The notes under the pieces were generated by a model, which was given only the letters and a program-made list of their open reading frames with translations, had not been told where the DNA came from and made no database searches. From assembly GCA_964547995.1 (NCBI GenBank), contig CAZJRB010000138.1, forward strand, positions 1 through 17,890: 17,890 bases of DNA. Reading direction: 5' to 3'. Position numbers and translations under genes: made by a program. The DNA comes from CAZJRB01 sp964547995. GTDB lineage: Bacteria > Planctomycetota > Planctomycetia > Pirellulales > Thermoguttaceae. This document shows positions 1 through 7,686 of the stretch, piece by piece (position 1 is the stretch's first letter; every line of letters begins with the position of its first letter).

Positions 1-3000
1 ACCTTCCCCACCGGCGACTGCGCCACCTGCATCATCTCGCCCAAGCTGGTCGAGTGTGTGCGGGACATGAACATCGACGTGATGACGCTTTCCGACGTCG
101 TCTCGCTCGAGGGCGAGCCGGGCAACTTCCGGGCGGGCATACGGCAGCAGCCGCGGTTCATCGACCTCGACAAGTGTACGGCGTGCGGCGATTGCACGAA
201 GGTTTGCCCCGTCGAATTACCCAGCCCGTTCGATGCAAACCTCGGCACGCGCAAAGCGGCCGACAAGGTCTACGCCCAGGCGGCGCCGAACGCCTGCGTC
301 ATCTCGAAGGCCGGCCGGGCCGCTTGCAGTTCGGGATGTCCGATCGACTCCAGCGTCCAGGCGTACGTCGCCCTGATCGGCGCCGGAAAGGTCAAGGAGG
401 CAGCCGGCGTGATCCGACGCGAAAACCCCTTGCCGTCGATCTGCGGGCGGGTCTGTTTCCATCCCTGCGAGGAGCATTGCAACCGCGCCGAGATTGATGC
501 GCCGGTCAACATCCGCGACCTGAAGCGTTTTGCCATCGAGAAGTTTCCCAAGGCCGACATTCCGGAAAATATTCCTCAAAGCGGCAAGGCGGTTGCAATC
601 ATTGGTTCCGGCCCGGCCGGTCTGGCCGCGGCCCATTCGCTGTCGCTGGCGGGACACAAGGCCGCCGTATTCGAGTCGCTTCCCGTTTTGGGCGGGATGC
701 TCGCGGTCGGCATTCCCGATTATCGATTGCCGCCGGAAATTCTCGCTCGCGACATCGACGCGATCCGCGCACTCGGCGTCGAGTTCAAGACGAGCGCCTC
801 GGTCGGCAAAGACGTATCGGCCCAACAGCTTCAAGCGGATTTCGACGCGGTCTTCATCGCCACTGGCGCCCACCGCAGCCGGAAGCTGGATATCCCCGGC
901 GAGGACTGCAAAGGCGTGATCCACGGCGTCGATTTTCTGCGGAGGTTCTCGCTCGGCGAGTCGGTTTCAATCGGCCGGAGGGTCGTGGTCGTCGGGGGCG
1001 GAAACACGGCGGTCGACGCGGCGCGAACCGCCGTCCGGCTCGGCGCCCGGCAGGTGACCATCCTCTACCGCCGATCGCGCGAGGAAATGCCGGCCGATCC
1101 GGCCGAGATCGAAGCCACGCTGGCCGAGGGGATCGAGATCCGCTACCTCGCCGCGCCGGTGAGGGTCCTTGCCGGCGCCCACCGGATGACCGCCATCGAG
1201 TGCATCCGCATGGAACTCGGCGAGCCGGACGACAGCGGCCGCCGCCGGCCGGTGCCGATCGACGGCTCCGAGTTTACGATCGAGGCCGACACGCTGATCC
1301 CGGCCGCCAGCCAATCGCCCGACCAGAAGCTGGCCCAACTGTTCGAGCTGAAAACAACGCGCCGGGAAACCATCGACGCCGACCGGCTCACCATGGTCAC
1401 GTCGCGTGAGGGCGTTTTCGCCGGCGGCGACGTCGTGGCCGGACCGTCGAGCGTAATCGACGCAATCGCCCACGGCAAACGGGCGGCAGCGGCCATCGAC
1501 AACTACCTTGCCGGCCGGCCCGCCGACCAAGGGATCAAAGAGACGCCACAGCGGCCCAATCCGCTTTCCGAAGAGGAACTCGCCGAACGAAAGAAGAATG
1601 TCCCGCGGACCAGGCGCGTCGATCAGCAGCAATTGCCGCCGAGCGAGCGGATCGCCGATTTCCGCGAGGTCGAGCAGGTCTACACCGAGGAGGAGGCCCG
1701 GCGGGAAGCCCTGCGATGCCTCAACTGCGCCGGCTGCTGCGAGTGCATGCTGTGTGTCGAGGCGTGCCAGGCCGGGGCCATCATGCACGATCAGATCGAG
1801 AAGCTCGTCGATATTGAAGTCGGCGCCGTGCTGCTCGCGCCCGGCTTTGATGCCTTCGACGCAACCCGACGCGGCGAGTTCGGTTTCGGCCACGCCCAAA
1901 ACGTTGTCACCAACGTCCAGTTCGAGCGGATCCTCTCGGCCTCCGGCCCGACCGAAGGGCACATCGTCCGGCCCTCCGACGGCAGGAAGCCGCGGCGGCT
2001 GGCGTTCATCCAGTGCGTCGGCTCCCGCGACACCGGCTGCGGCAACGGCTACTGCTCGTCGGTCTGCTGCATGGCCGCCACCAAGGAAGCCATCCTCGCC
2101 AAGGAGCACGAGCCCGACGTCGAGGTCACGATCTTCTTCCTCGACCTCCGCGCGTTCGGCAAGGATTTCGACCGTTACTGCGAGCGGGCCGAGTCGATGG
2201 GCATCCGCTACGTCCGTTCGTTCATCTCGCGGACCTACGAAATGCCGGGCACGAAGAACCTTCGGCTGGTCCATGTCGATGAAGGCATGAAACAGGTCGA
2301 AGAGGAATTTGATATGGTGGTTCTCTCGCTCGGCTTGGAACCGAGCGCAACGCTGCGGCAGCAGGCCGAACGACTCGAGATCGCGCTGAACGAGTGGGGA
2401 TTCGCCCAGACGGCGGAGCTTCGCCCGCTGGATACCTCACGGCCGGGTGTCTTCGTCGGCGGGGCGTTTCAGGAGCCGAAGGACATTCCCGACACGGTGA
2501 TGCAGGCCAGCGCGGCCGCCGCCCGGGCAATGACGCTGCTCGCACCCGCCCGCGGCACCCGCGTGAAGACGAAAACTTATCCGCCCGAGCGGGACATCAC
2601 CGACGAGCCGCCGCGGATCGGCGTGTTTGTCTGCCATTGCGGCAGCAACATCGCCTCGGTCGTCGACGTCGAAGGCGTCGTCGAGCGGACCCGAAAACTA
2701 CCAAACGTCGTCTTCGCCGAAACGAACATCTACGCCTGTGCCGACGACAGCCACGACCGGATCAAGCAGATGATCGCCGAGCACCGGCTCAACCGCGTGA
2801 TTGTCGCCTCGTGTACGCCGCGGACCCACGAGCCGATCTTCCGCGATACGCTCCGCGATGCGGGGCTCAACCCGTACCTTCTGGAGATGGCCAACATCCG
2901 CGATCAATGCTCGTGGGTACACTCGGAAACACCCGAACAGGCCACCGATAAGGCCGCCGACCTGGTCCGCATGGCCGTCGGGCGCACCGCGAAGCTGACG

Positions 3001-4413
3001 CCGCTAAAGGAAGAAACCGTACCGGTCAACAACGCTGCGCTCGTGGTCGGCGGCGGGATCGCCGGCATGACCGCCGCGCTGGCGATCGCCGACCAGGGCT
3101 TCCCCGTCCATCTGGTCGAAAAGGAACCACAACTCGGCGGCACCGCCCGCCAAATCCATCATACGCTCGACGGCGTGCAAAGCCGCGACCAGCGGTCGCG
3201 GAACGAGCGGGGCGACGTGCAAGATTTCCTTGTCCGGACCATCCGGCGAGTCACCTCGCACCCGAAGATCAAAGTCCATCTCCAAACGCGGGTTGCCAAG
3301 GTCGACGGCCACATCGGCAACTTCACCTCGACGCTCTGCGATGGAGACAGCGACAGCACAGACCGGCGCGAAATCGAGCACGGCGTCGTCGTCCTTGCCA
3401 CGGGGGCCACTGAACAAAAACCCGAGTCGTTCGGCTACGGACAAGACAAGCGTATCGTCACGCAGTTGGATCTCTCCGACCGCCTTGGCCGCGAAGAGGT
3501 CCCTCTGCCCAAAGGCGCCACCGTCGTCATGATCCAGTGCGTCGAGCAGCGCAACGACGAGCGGCCCTATTGCAGCCGCGTATGCTGCACGACGGCGGTC
3601 AAGAATGCCCTGCTGTTGAAGGAGCAATACCCCGACGCCCGGATCGTTGTGCTCTATCGCGACATGCGGACCTACGGCTTTCGCGAGGCGGCGTACCGCG
3701 AGGCCCGCGAGCGGGGTGTCCTGTTCGTGCGCTACGAGGCCGAGCAACCACCCAAGTTGAGCTTGGGTGGGGAACTCCGCGTGCAGGTCCGCGAGCCGGC
3801 CTTGGGACGAAACCTCGAACTCGAACCGGATATGGTCGTGCTGGCCGCCCCGATGGCGCCCCGGGCGGACCGCCAGCAGCTTTCCGAGCTGCTCCGCGTG
3901 CCGCTGAATGCCGACGGTTTCTTTCTCGAAGCCCACATGAAGCTGCGGCCGGTCGATTTCGCCGGCGAGGGCCTTTTCCTCTGCGGCACGGCCCACGCCC
4001 CAAAATTCATCAGCGAGTCGATCTCCCAGGCCAACGCGGTGGCGGCCCGGGCGGCCTCGATCCTCTCGCGCAACGAGCTGCCCGTCGCCGGGCAGATCGC
4101 CTGGGTTGATCAGGACAAGTGCATCTCGTGCATGACGTGCGTCCACGTCTGCCCGTACATGGCGCCGCGAATCAATGAAGACAACAAGGCCGAGGTGCAA
4201 AGCGCCGCGTGCATGGGTTGCGGAAGCTGCACGGCCGAATGCCCCGCCAAGGCGATCTCGCTGCGGCACTATGTCGATGCCCAGATCCTCGGGGCAATGG
4301 ACAGGCTGCTCGGAACCGCCTCGGGAACAACAACGGAAGAGGAAGCCCAAGAACGGCCCGTAAATTTTGTGTATCTCGAAAACGTCGGCGTGGCACAGCC
4401 GCGCTGGAAGTAG
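1..4413 (+). CDS. hdrA: HdrA-type flavo-iron-sulfur protein with inserted GltD-like module and second HdrA unit (5' partial)
   Basis: The frame is open from base 1, so the start and probably an N-terminal FAD motif lie upstream; 1470 residues are visible. Order seen: an HdrA-type CATC motif (nt 19-30); a 4Fe-4S motif CTACGDCTKVC (nt 175-207); a glutamate-synthase small-subunit (GltD/NfnB-like) module with its Cys-rich N-terminal segment (about nt 304-500), FAD motif GSGPAG (about 604-621), NAD(P)H motif GGGNTA and closing AGGDVV; a second Cys-rich cluster (about 1717-1776); and HdrA motifs CVGSRD and YCSSVCC. A second HdrA-like unit starts near nt 2617, with VCHCGSN, CTPRTHEP, FAD motif GGGIAG (about 3049-3066), CVEQRND and YCSRVCC. 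The protein ends with ferredoxin motifs CISCMTCVHVC and CMGCGSCTAEC (about 4120-4250). HdrA proteins carry FAD and Fe-S clusters and can bifurcate electrons; the GltD module suggests NAD(P)H as partner (inference). It leads an operon with MvhD- and MetV-like genes. A palindromic repeat interrupts the second unit at 3175-3216. Confidence 0.9.
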   Translation, partial: TFPTGDCATCIISPKLVECVRDMNIDVMTLSDVVSLEGEPGNFRAGIRQQPRFIDLDKCTACGDCTKVCPVELPSPFDANLGTRKAADKVYAQAAPNACVISKAGRAACSSGCPIDSSVQAYVALIGAGKVKEAAGVIRRENPLPSICGRVCFHPCEEHCNRAEIDAPVNIRDLKRFAIEKFPKADIPENIPQSGKAVAIIGSGPAGLAAAHSLSLAGHKAAVFESLPVLGGMLAVGIPDYRLPPEILARDIDAIRALGVEFKTSASVGKDVSAQQLQADFDAVFIATGAHRSRKLDIPGEDCKGVIHGVDFLRRFSLGESVSIGRRVVVVGGGNTAVDAARTAVRLGARQVTILYRRSREEMPADPAEIEATLAEGIEIRYLAAPVRVLAGAHRMTAIECIRMELGEPDDSGRRRPVPIDGSEFTIEADTLIPAASQSPDQKLAQLFELKTTRRETIDADRLTMVTSREGVFAGGDVVAGPSSVIDAIAHGKRAAAAIDNYLAGRPADQGIKETPQRPNPLSEEELAERKKNVPRTRRVDQQQLPPSERIADFREVEQVYTEEEARREALRCLNCAGCCECMLCVEACQAGAIMHDQIEKLVDIEVGAVLLAPGFDAFDATRRGEFGFGHAQNVVTNVQFERILSASGPTEGHIVRPSDGRKPRRLAFIQCVGSRDTGCGNGYCSSVCCMAATKEAILAKEHEPDVEVTIFFLDLRAFGKDFDRYCERAESMGIRYVRSFISRTYEMPGTKNLRLVHVDEGMKQVEEEFDMVVLSLGLEPSATLRQQAERLEIALNEWGFAQTAELRPLDTSRPGVFVGGAFQEPKDIPDTVMQASAAAARAMTLLAPARGTRVKTKTYPPERDITDEPPRIGVFVCHCGSNIASVVDVEGVVERTRKLPNVVFAETNIYACADDSHDRIKQMIAEHRLNRVIVASCTPRTHEPIFRDTLRDAGLNPYLLEMANIRDQCSWVHSETPEQATDKAADLVRMAVGRTAKLTPLKEETVPVNNAALVVGGGIAGMTAALAIADQGFPVHLVEKEPQLGGTARQIHHTLDGVQSRDQRSRNERGDVQDFLVRTIRRVTSHPKIKVHLQTRVAKVDGHIGNFTSTLCDGDSDSTDRREIEHGVVVLATGATEQKPESFGYGQDKRIVTQLDLSDRLGREEVPLPKGATVVMIQCVEQRNDERPYCSRVCCTTAVKNALLLKEQYPDARIVVLYRDMRTYGFREAAYREARERGVLFVRYEAEQPPKLSLGGELRVQVREPALGRNLELEPDMVVLAAPMAPRADRQQLSELLRVPLNADGFFLEAHMKLRPVDFAGEGLFLCGTAHAPKFISESISQANAVAARAASILSRNELPVAGQIAWVDQDKCISCMTCVHVCPYMAPRINEDNKAEVQSAACMGCGSCTAECPAKAISLRHYVDAQILGAMDRLLGTASGTTTEEEAQERPVNFVYLENVGVAQPRWK
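3175..3222 (+). repeat. palindromic repeat inserted in frame in hdrA
   Basis: A perfect palindrome with 8-bp arms CCGCGACC (3183-3190) and GGTCGCGG (3194-3201) around a 3-nt loop lies inside the coding sequence. Its left flank AAAGCCGCGACC is the same as in the intergenic repeats at 4513 and 14264. The hexamer GTGCAA occurs on both sides (3175-3180 and 3217-3222), so the extra segment is 42 nt, or 14 codons, and keeps the frame. From memory, related HdrA proteins read TLEGEDPQEYL here, whereas this one has about 12 extra Arg-rich residues between TLDG and DVQDFL. Confidence 0.65.
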
Positions 4414-4434
4414 TAGCGAGTAGCGAGTAGTGAG
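4414..4434 (+). repeat. heptamer tandem repeat after hdrA stop
   Basis: Three 7-bp units of the form TAGYGAG (TAGCGAG, TAGCGAG, TAGTGAG) start directly after the hdrA stop codon. Similar heptamer runs follow the stop codons at 5728 and 9349. Confidence 0.7.
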
Positions 4435-4466
4435 TAGTACGCAGTGGATCGTCAATATTCCGAAAG

Positions 4467-4487
4467 CCCCCGCATTGCATGCGGGGG
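4467..4487 (+). repeat. palindrome in hdrA-mvhD gap
   Basis: Perfect 9-bp arms CCCCCGCAT and ATGCGGGGG surround the 3-nt loop TGC. It would form a strong hairpin in the operon transcript, but no U-tract follows, so a simple terminator is not supported. It could be a mobile palindrome or an mRNA-processing or attenuation element. Confidence 0.6.
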
Positions 4488-4512
4488 GTGCGAAGCCGCA
4501 AGCAGCAGAATT

Positions 4513-4538
4513 ATAAAGCCGCGACCGCCGGTCGCGCC
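4513..4538 (+). repeat. ATAAAGCCGCGACC-family palindromic repeat
   Basis: The arms CGCGACC (4520-4526) and GGTCGCG (4530-4536) flank a GCC loop, preceded by ATAAAGC. It belongs to the same family as the copies at 3179 and 14264/14327. It ends a few bases before the mvhD ribosome binding site (GGGAG, 4543-4547), so its hairpin might affect translation of mvhD. Confidence 0.7.
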
Positions 4539-4553
4539 CTGCGGGAGAATAAC

Positions 4554-5039
4554 ATGATGGACAACCAACCGATCATCCTCGCATTCTGCTGCCACTACTG
4601 CGCCTATGCCGCGGCGGACCTGGCCGGCGCCATGCGGTTGCAGTACCCCGACAACGTCCGCATTCTTCGGCTCCCGTGTACCGGAAAGGTCGAAGTCGAC
4701 TACATCCTGGCGGCCTTCGAACGCGGTGTCGACGGCGTCATCGTGGCCGGATGCCTCGAAGGCGGCTGCCACTTCCTCGAAGGAAACCTCCGCGCCCGAA
4801 AGCGGGTCGAACGGGCCAAACAGTTGCTCGAAGAAATCGGCCTTAAACCGGAACGCCTGGAAATGTACAACCTCTCGTCCGCCGAGGGCGCCCGGTTCGC
4901 CGAAATCGTGACGGAGATGAGCGGGCGGCTCGCCCGGCTCGGCCCGAGTCCCTTGCGGCCCGACAAGACCACCGTGGAACGACGCATTGACGAAATGACC
5001 CAACAGGCCGAAGCGGCCGTCGCAGGAGAAACCGAATGA
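4554..5039 (+). CDS. mvhD: MvhD/FlpD-like electron-transfer iron-sulfur subunit
   Basis: A 161-residue protein with the MvhD-type N-terminal motif FCCHYCAYAAAD (Cys12, Cys13, Cys16) and further conserved cysteines in PCTGK (Cys42) and AGCLEGGCHF (Cys67, Cys72), expected to bind a [2Fe-2S] cluster. In known Hdr complexes this subunit passes electrons between an outside donor (hydrogenase, formate dehydrogenase or other) and the flavin of HdrA. The start was placed at 4554 because GGGAG at 4543-4547 lies 6 nt upstream; ATG at 4557 is equally possible. An upstream start at 4479 would translate through a palindromic repeat and is unlikely. It follows hdrA by 140 bp, and its stop overlaps the next start (ATGA), which indicates translational coupling. 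Predicted to be cytoplasmic. Confidence 0.9.
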   Translation: MMDNQPIILAFCCHYCAYAAADLAGAMRLQYPDNVRILRLPCTGKVEVDYILAAFERGVDGVIVAGCLEGGCHFLEGNLRARKRVERAKQLLEEIGLKPERLEMYNLSSAEGARFAEIVTEMSGRLARLGPSPLRPDKTTVERRIDEMTQQAEAAVAGETE

Positions 5040-5728
5040 TTGTTGCCGACCGAAAAAACGTGCGGGAAATCCGCGACATGATCAAGGGGCACAAACGCGT
5101 GCTGCTGGTCGGATGCGGCACCTGCGTCACCGTCTGTCTCGCCGGCGGCGAACGCGAGGTGGGAATCCTCGGCTCTGCACTCCGCATGGCCTTGAAACTC
5201 GACGGGCACGGCGGCGTCGTGGTCGACGAATGCACCATCGAACGCCAGTGCGAGGACGCCTTTATCGACATCCTGGCCCCCCGGGTCGCCGAATACGACG
5301 CCGTCTGCTCGCTCGGTTGCGGGGCCGGCGTCCAGGCCCTCGCCGAACGCTTCCCCGGTACGGCGGTCTATCCGGGGCTGAACACGCAGTTCATCGGCAT
5401 CCTCGAATCGCAGGGCGTTTGGACGGAAAAGTGCGCCGGCTGCGGCAATTGCCGGCTCGGCGAGTTCGCCGGCATCTGCCCCATCACCCGGTGTGCCAAG
5501 CGGCTTTTCAACGGCCCGTGCGGCGGCTCCCGCGACGGCCGCTGCGAGGTCGACCCCGAGTTGGACTGCGCGTGGCAGTTGATCTACGACCGCGCGAAGG
5601 CGCTCGGCATCCTCGACCAGTTCGCCTCGATCGCCGAAGTCCACGACTGGTCAACCGGTCCCGACGGCGGCCCCCGCCGCGTCGTCCGCGAGGACCAGTG
5701 CATCGCCGGGTTGGGCCCGAATGCGTGA
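5036..5728 (+). CDS. metV: MetV-like protein (methylenetetrahydrofolate reductase C-terminal domain)
   Basis: A 230-residue protein whose C-terminal half carries the Cys-rich signature of the MTHFR_C/MetV family: CAGCGNC (Cys133, 136, 139), GICPITRC (Cys148, 153), NGPCGG (Cys162), Cys170 and Cys178. The N-terminal half has GCGTCVTVC, a second Cys pair (CSLGCG) and a Rossmann-like pattern. In acetogens MetV pairs with the catalytic flavoprotein MetF, and HdrA/MvhD-type subunits are found in the same complex; the adjoining hdrA and mvhD genes fit that arrangement. It overlaps mvhD by 4 bp. No metF is present downstream in the window, so the catalytic partner must lie upstream of base 1 or elsewhere. 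The C1 carrier (H4F or H4MPT) cannot be told from sequence. Last gene of this operon. Confidence 0.88.
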   Translation: MIVADRKNVREIRDMIKGHKRVLLVGCGTCVTVCLAGGEREVGILGSALRMALKLDGHGGVVVDECTIERQCEDAFIDILAPRVAEYDAVCSLGCGAGVQALAERFPGTAVYPGLNTQFIGILESQGVWTEKCAGCGNCRLGEFAGICPITRCAKRLFNGPCGGSRDGRCEVDPELDCAWQLIYDRAKALGILDQFASIAEVHDWSTGPDGGPRRVVREDQCIAGLGPNA

Positions 5729-5739
5729 GGGCAGAGGGA

Positions 5740-5774
5740 ATCGGGGATCGGGGATCGGGTATCGGGGATCGGGG
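5740..5774 (+). repeat. heptamer tandem repeat after metV
   Basis: Five 7-bp units, four ATCGGGG and one ATCGGGT (third position), start 12 nt after the metV stop. The run is G-rich on the + strand and could form a G-quadruplex. It is followed by the palindrome at 5789. Confidence 0.8.
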
Positions 5775-5788
5775 CGTGGCACCCCGGT

Positions 5789-5820
5789 GTTTAGCCGCCG
5801 TCGGCACGACGGCGTGCGTG
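5789..5820 (+). repeat. GTTTAGCCGCCG-family palindromic repeat
   Basis: Arms CGCCGTCG (5796-5803) and CGACGGCG (5807-5814) flank the loop GCA, preceded by GTTTAGC and followed by TGCGT. A second copy is at 9388-9418, and both sit just after a G-rich heptamer run. Here it lies between convergent genes (metV and the GH64 gene). Confidence 0.75.
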
Positions 5821-5855
5821 GGAGTGCCCGAAAAACGCGGCAAATCTCTATCCTC

Positions 5856-6863
5856 TCATTTCCCCTCCGGCTTGGCTTCCGGTGCCGAGTCCCAGTACAG
5901 CGTGACGATCACCTCCCGGCCCTTGCCGGAAAAGAACGCCGCCTGGTCGCCCGCGTCGTCGTAGCAAAACCCGTAGGCCTTGTGGCCGATGGCGTGGTCG
6001 TGAAAGAACTTCGCATACCAGTTGCAGGGCTCCGCCTTGTAGAACGCCGCCGGGTTGTCCCAGTCGGCCGGGTCGGCCAGCACGTGACGGTTCGCAGCCG
6101 CGCAGAAATGCGGATTCGCGGCGAGGACTCCCGTGCCCAGGAAGACGTCCTGGGTAGTCGGCTTGCCGGCGCAACGGATCGGCTTGCCACCGCCGACGGG
6201 CGTGAACGTCAACGCCCCGTCGACCACCTTGCCGATCCATCGGCCGCTCGGCGTCTTCTTCTCCCGGGCGTACGCGGCCCACACCTCGTCGATGTACCGG
6301 TCGAAGTACCGGGCGTTGGGCCCAATCTTGCCGAAGCCGGCCCGGCAGGGCGAGAGGATCCAGAAACCGCCCTTCACACACGCCCGGAATTCCTTCGGGG
6401 CCTCCTTGCGGAATGCCTCAAACAGCTTCCGGCGCGACTCACGGATACCCACCCGCTTGTCGCCCAGCTTGATGGTGATCGGGATACAGAAAGCGTCCAC
6501 CTGCGTGGTGTTGCCGTGCCAGACCCCTTTGTTGTAGGTGTACTCGATGAAATCCCAGTACGCCTCGCGGTCGTCGAGATTCTTCGGCGCCGCCCCGAGC
6601 CGGAAGTACACCCGCCCGCTGCCGGCCGGACAGCGGACCGTGGGCTCGTCGGCAAAGGAATGCCACCGCCGGCCGCCGTCCAAGCTCCAAAAGCACTGAT
6701 CGTCCGCAAACGCGCCGTTCGTCTTGTTGACAAACTTGTAGACCAACCCGTCCGCCGCTTGGGGCCCTTGAGCCTGGCCAAAAGCGCTCACCGCCCACAG
6801 CAGCCCAACCCCCGCCAGCCCCATGCCCTTCAGAAACGAACAATACGTTGTTCGGTTCGCCAT
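5856..6863 (-). CDS. secreted GH64-type beta-1,3-glucanase
   Basis: A 335-residue protein with an N-terminal signal peptide (hydrophobic residues about 12-28 ending in SAFGQA). The body matches the GH64/thaumatin-like beta-1,3-glucanase fold: a YKFVNKTNG opening strand, then FIEYTYN, GVWHGNTTQVDAF and IPITIKL. GH64 enzymes release laminari-oligosaccharides from beta-1,3-glucans. The two catalytic acids of the characterised Streptomyces enzyme are a Glu and an Asp 16 residues apart; here Glu107 (IEYT) and Asp123 (QVDAF) have exactly that spacing, so the active site looks intact. The start at 6863 has a GGGAG-type ribosome binding site about 9 nt upstream on the - strand. It is a single gene, convergent with metV. 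Likely acts outside the cytoplasm on algal or fungal glucan (inference). Confidence 0.82.
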   Translation of the reverse strand: MANRTTYCSFLKGMGLAGVGLLWAVSAFGQAQGPQAADGLVYKFVNKTNGAFADDQCFWSLDGGRRWHSFADEPTVRCPAGSGRVYFRLGAAPKNLDDREAYWDFIEYTYNKGVWHGNTTQVDAFCIPITIKLGDKRVGIRESRRKLFEAFRKEAPKEFRACVKGGFWILSPCRAGFGKIGPNARYFDRYIDEVWAAYAREKKTPSGRWIGKVVDGALTFTPVGGGKPIRCAGKPTTQDVFLGTGVLAANPHFCAAANRHVLADPADWDNPAAFYKAEPCNWYAKFFHDHAIGHKAYGFCYDDAGDQAAFFSGKGREVIVTLYWDSAPEAKPEGK

Positions 6864-6963
6864 CTTAACACTCCCGGTTTCGTGGGTCGACGTACCCGGG
6901 CCCCCAAAGGACCCGCCGTCTGAGCCATCCCTAGCGCAACTGCCGCAAATCGCCGTTGCTTCA

Positions 6964-7022
6964 GGCGAACGCTCGCCTTCAGCCGGCGGCGATAGCCGAT
7001 CGGCTGGAAGGCGTTGTTAGGA
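6964..7022 (-). other. attC-like (59-base-element) integron recombination site
   Basis: Read on the - strand directly after the 7025 gene: TCCTAAC (R''-like), AA, CGCCTTCCAGCCG (L''-like), a short spacer, CGGCTGAAGGCG (L'-like), then AGCGTTCGCC (R'-like). The L'' and L' arms pair perfectly except for one extra base in L'', which is the extrahelical base typical of attC sites. The length of about 59 bp is classic. The R' box GTTCGCC departs from GTTRRRY, so the site may be decayed. Confidence 0.5.
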
Positions 7023-7024
7023 CA

Positions 7025-7480
7025 TCAAGGTGTCCACTCAATGAATTCACTTTCGTAACGGTCCAGGTAGTCTTCCAGACAATCCTCAATCTTCTTGGTA
7101 CAGCTGCCAAATGCCGTATCAAGGTCATGCATATCCACTTCATCGTATCCGGCGATGAACTCCTCGACTGTTTCGGGGTAGCGTATATCTTGGGAAAATC
7201 CTGCCAAAGCCTTCTCGAGAATCTCTGCCTGCTCTTTCGCACCAACTGCGAGCAGCGACTCAACGACTTCTTCGTGATCGTAGTGGACCTTGTTGCAAAA
7301 ATACTGCCAATGGCCTCCATTGTAGACTTCACTCATATACCAATACGCAAGATGTGCTTTGCGCTGTATCGGGGTCAGATCCTCCAACTCCGATAGTGCA
7401 AGAAGATCGTTCATTGCATTCCAACGCTCGCCCTCGAACACTTGGAATGCCTTTCTACTGAGTTTTCTTGGTGCCGTCAT
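7025..7480 (-). CDS. DMP19/DUF4375-like protein, probable gene cassette
   Basis: A 151-residue acidic, soluble protein. It resembles the DMP19/DUF4375 family: a helical stretch AYWYMSEVYNGGHWQYFCN (family pattern W...E..NGG...YF.N) followed by an amphipathic segment on EEVVESLLAVGAKE and a C-terminal acidic helix. Family function is poorly known. ATG at 7480 was chosen; an upstream TTG in frame (7495) would lie inside the 42-bp repeat. No clear ribosome binding site. The gene is visibly AT-richer than its neighbours, which suggests transfer. Its stop lies 2 nt before the attC-like site 6964-7022, and a 42-bp repeat shared with the 8386 gene lies just upstream, as expected for an integron gene cassette. 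Confidence 0.72.
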   Translation of the reverse strand: MTAPRKLSRKAFQVFEGERWNAMNDLLALSELEDLTPIQRKAHLAYWYMSEVYNGGHWQYFCNKVHYDHEEVVESLLAVGAKEQAEILEKALAGFSQDIRYPETVEEFIAGYDEVDMHDLDTAFGSCTKKIEDCLEDYLDRYESEFIEWTP

Positions 7481-7489
7481 TTTTTTGTG

Positions 7490-7531
7490 GTCCAACCTGC
7501 TATTCTACCCAAAACCTCCATTTGCCGGGCG
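7490..7531 (-). repeat. 42-bp direct repeat upstream of cassette gene (copy 1)
   Basis: This segment matches 8387-8428 at 37 of 42 positions, and 31 bp (7501-7531) differ by one base. On the - strand it ends in GTTGGAC, which fits the integron R' consensus GTTRRRY, and contains TAGAAT, a possible -10 element. It lies 9 bp upstream of the ATG at 7480. Confidence 0.75.
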
Positions 7532-7572
7532 AAGACGCCAGAGTCGCACGGGTGCCTGTGATTGAAACTGCG

Positions 7573-7596
7573 GCACTGCTTCACCGGAAGCAGTGC
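7573..7596 (+). repeat. GCACTGCTTC palindrome
   Basis: Perfect 10-bp arms GCACTGCTTC and GAAGCAGTGC surround the loop ACCG. A degenerate relative (CACTGC...GCAGTG) is at 7687-7708. Both lie in the gap between the two cassette-like genes and may have broken up the original attC site there. Confidence 0.7.
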
Positions 7597-7686
7597 TGAC
7601 GCAGTGTGTGGTCTCCAAACTCCGGTTCCCCTCCCGGGCTACTCACTCCCTAACAGTACAAACTCACAACTCCTCGCCCGACTCCA

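Noticed and set aside
967..2274. Long - strand open frame opposite hdrA
   Set aside because: The + strand frame has clear HdrA/GltD motifs; the antisense frame is a by-product of high GC and has no recognisable domain.
3004..4455. Long - strand open frame opposite the 3' part of hdrA
   Set aside because: The + strand carries the second HdrA unit and ferredoxin motifs; the antisense product is low-complexity and His/Arg-rich.
4479..4553. Upstream start for mvhD
   Set aside because: This segment encodes a palindromic repeat and hairpin; the ATG at 4554 has a good ribosome binding site and begins the conserved domain closely.
5721..6923. 400-codon + strand open frame opposite the GH64 gene
   Set aside because: The - strand product has a signal peptide and GH64 active-site spacing; the + frame starts inside the heptamer repeat.
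7481..7495. TTG start for the DMP19-like gene
   Set aside because: It lies within the 42-bp repeat; the ATG at 7480 is simpler.
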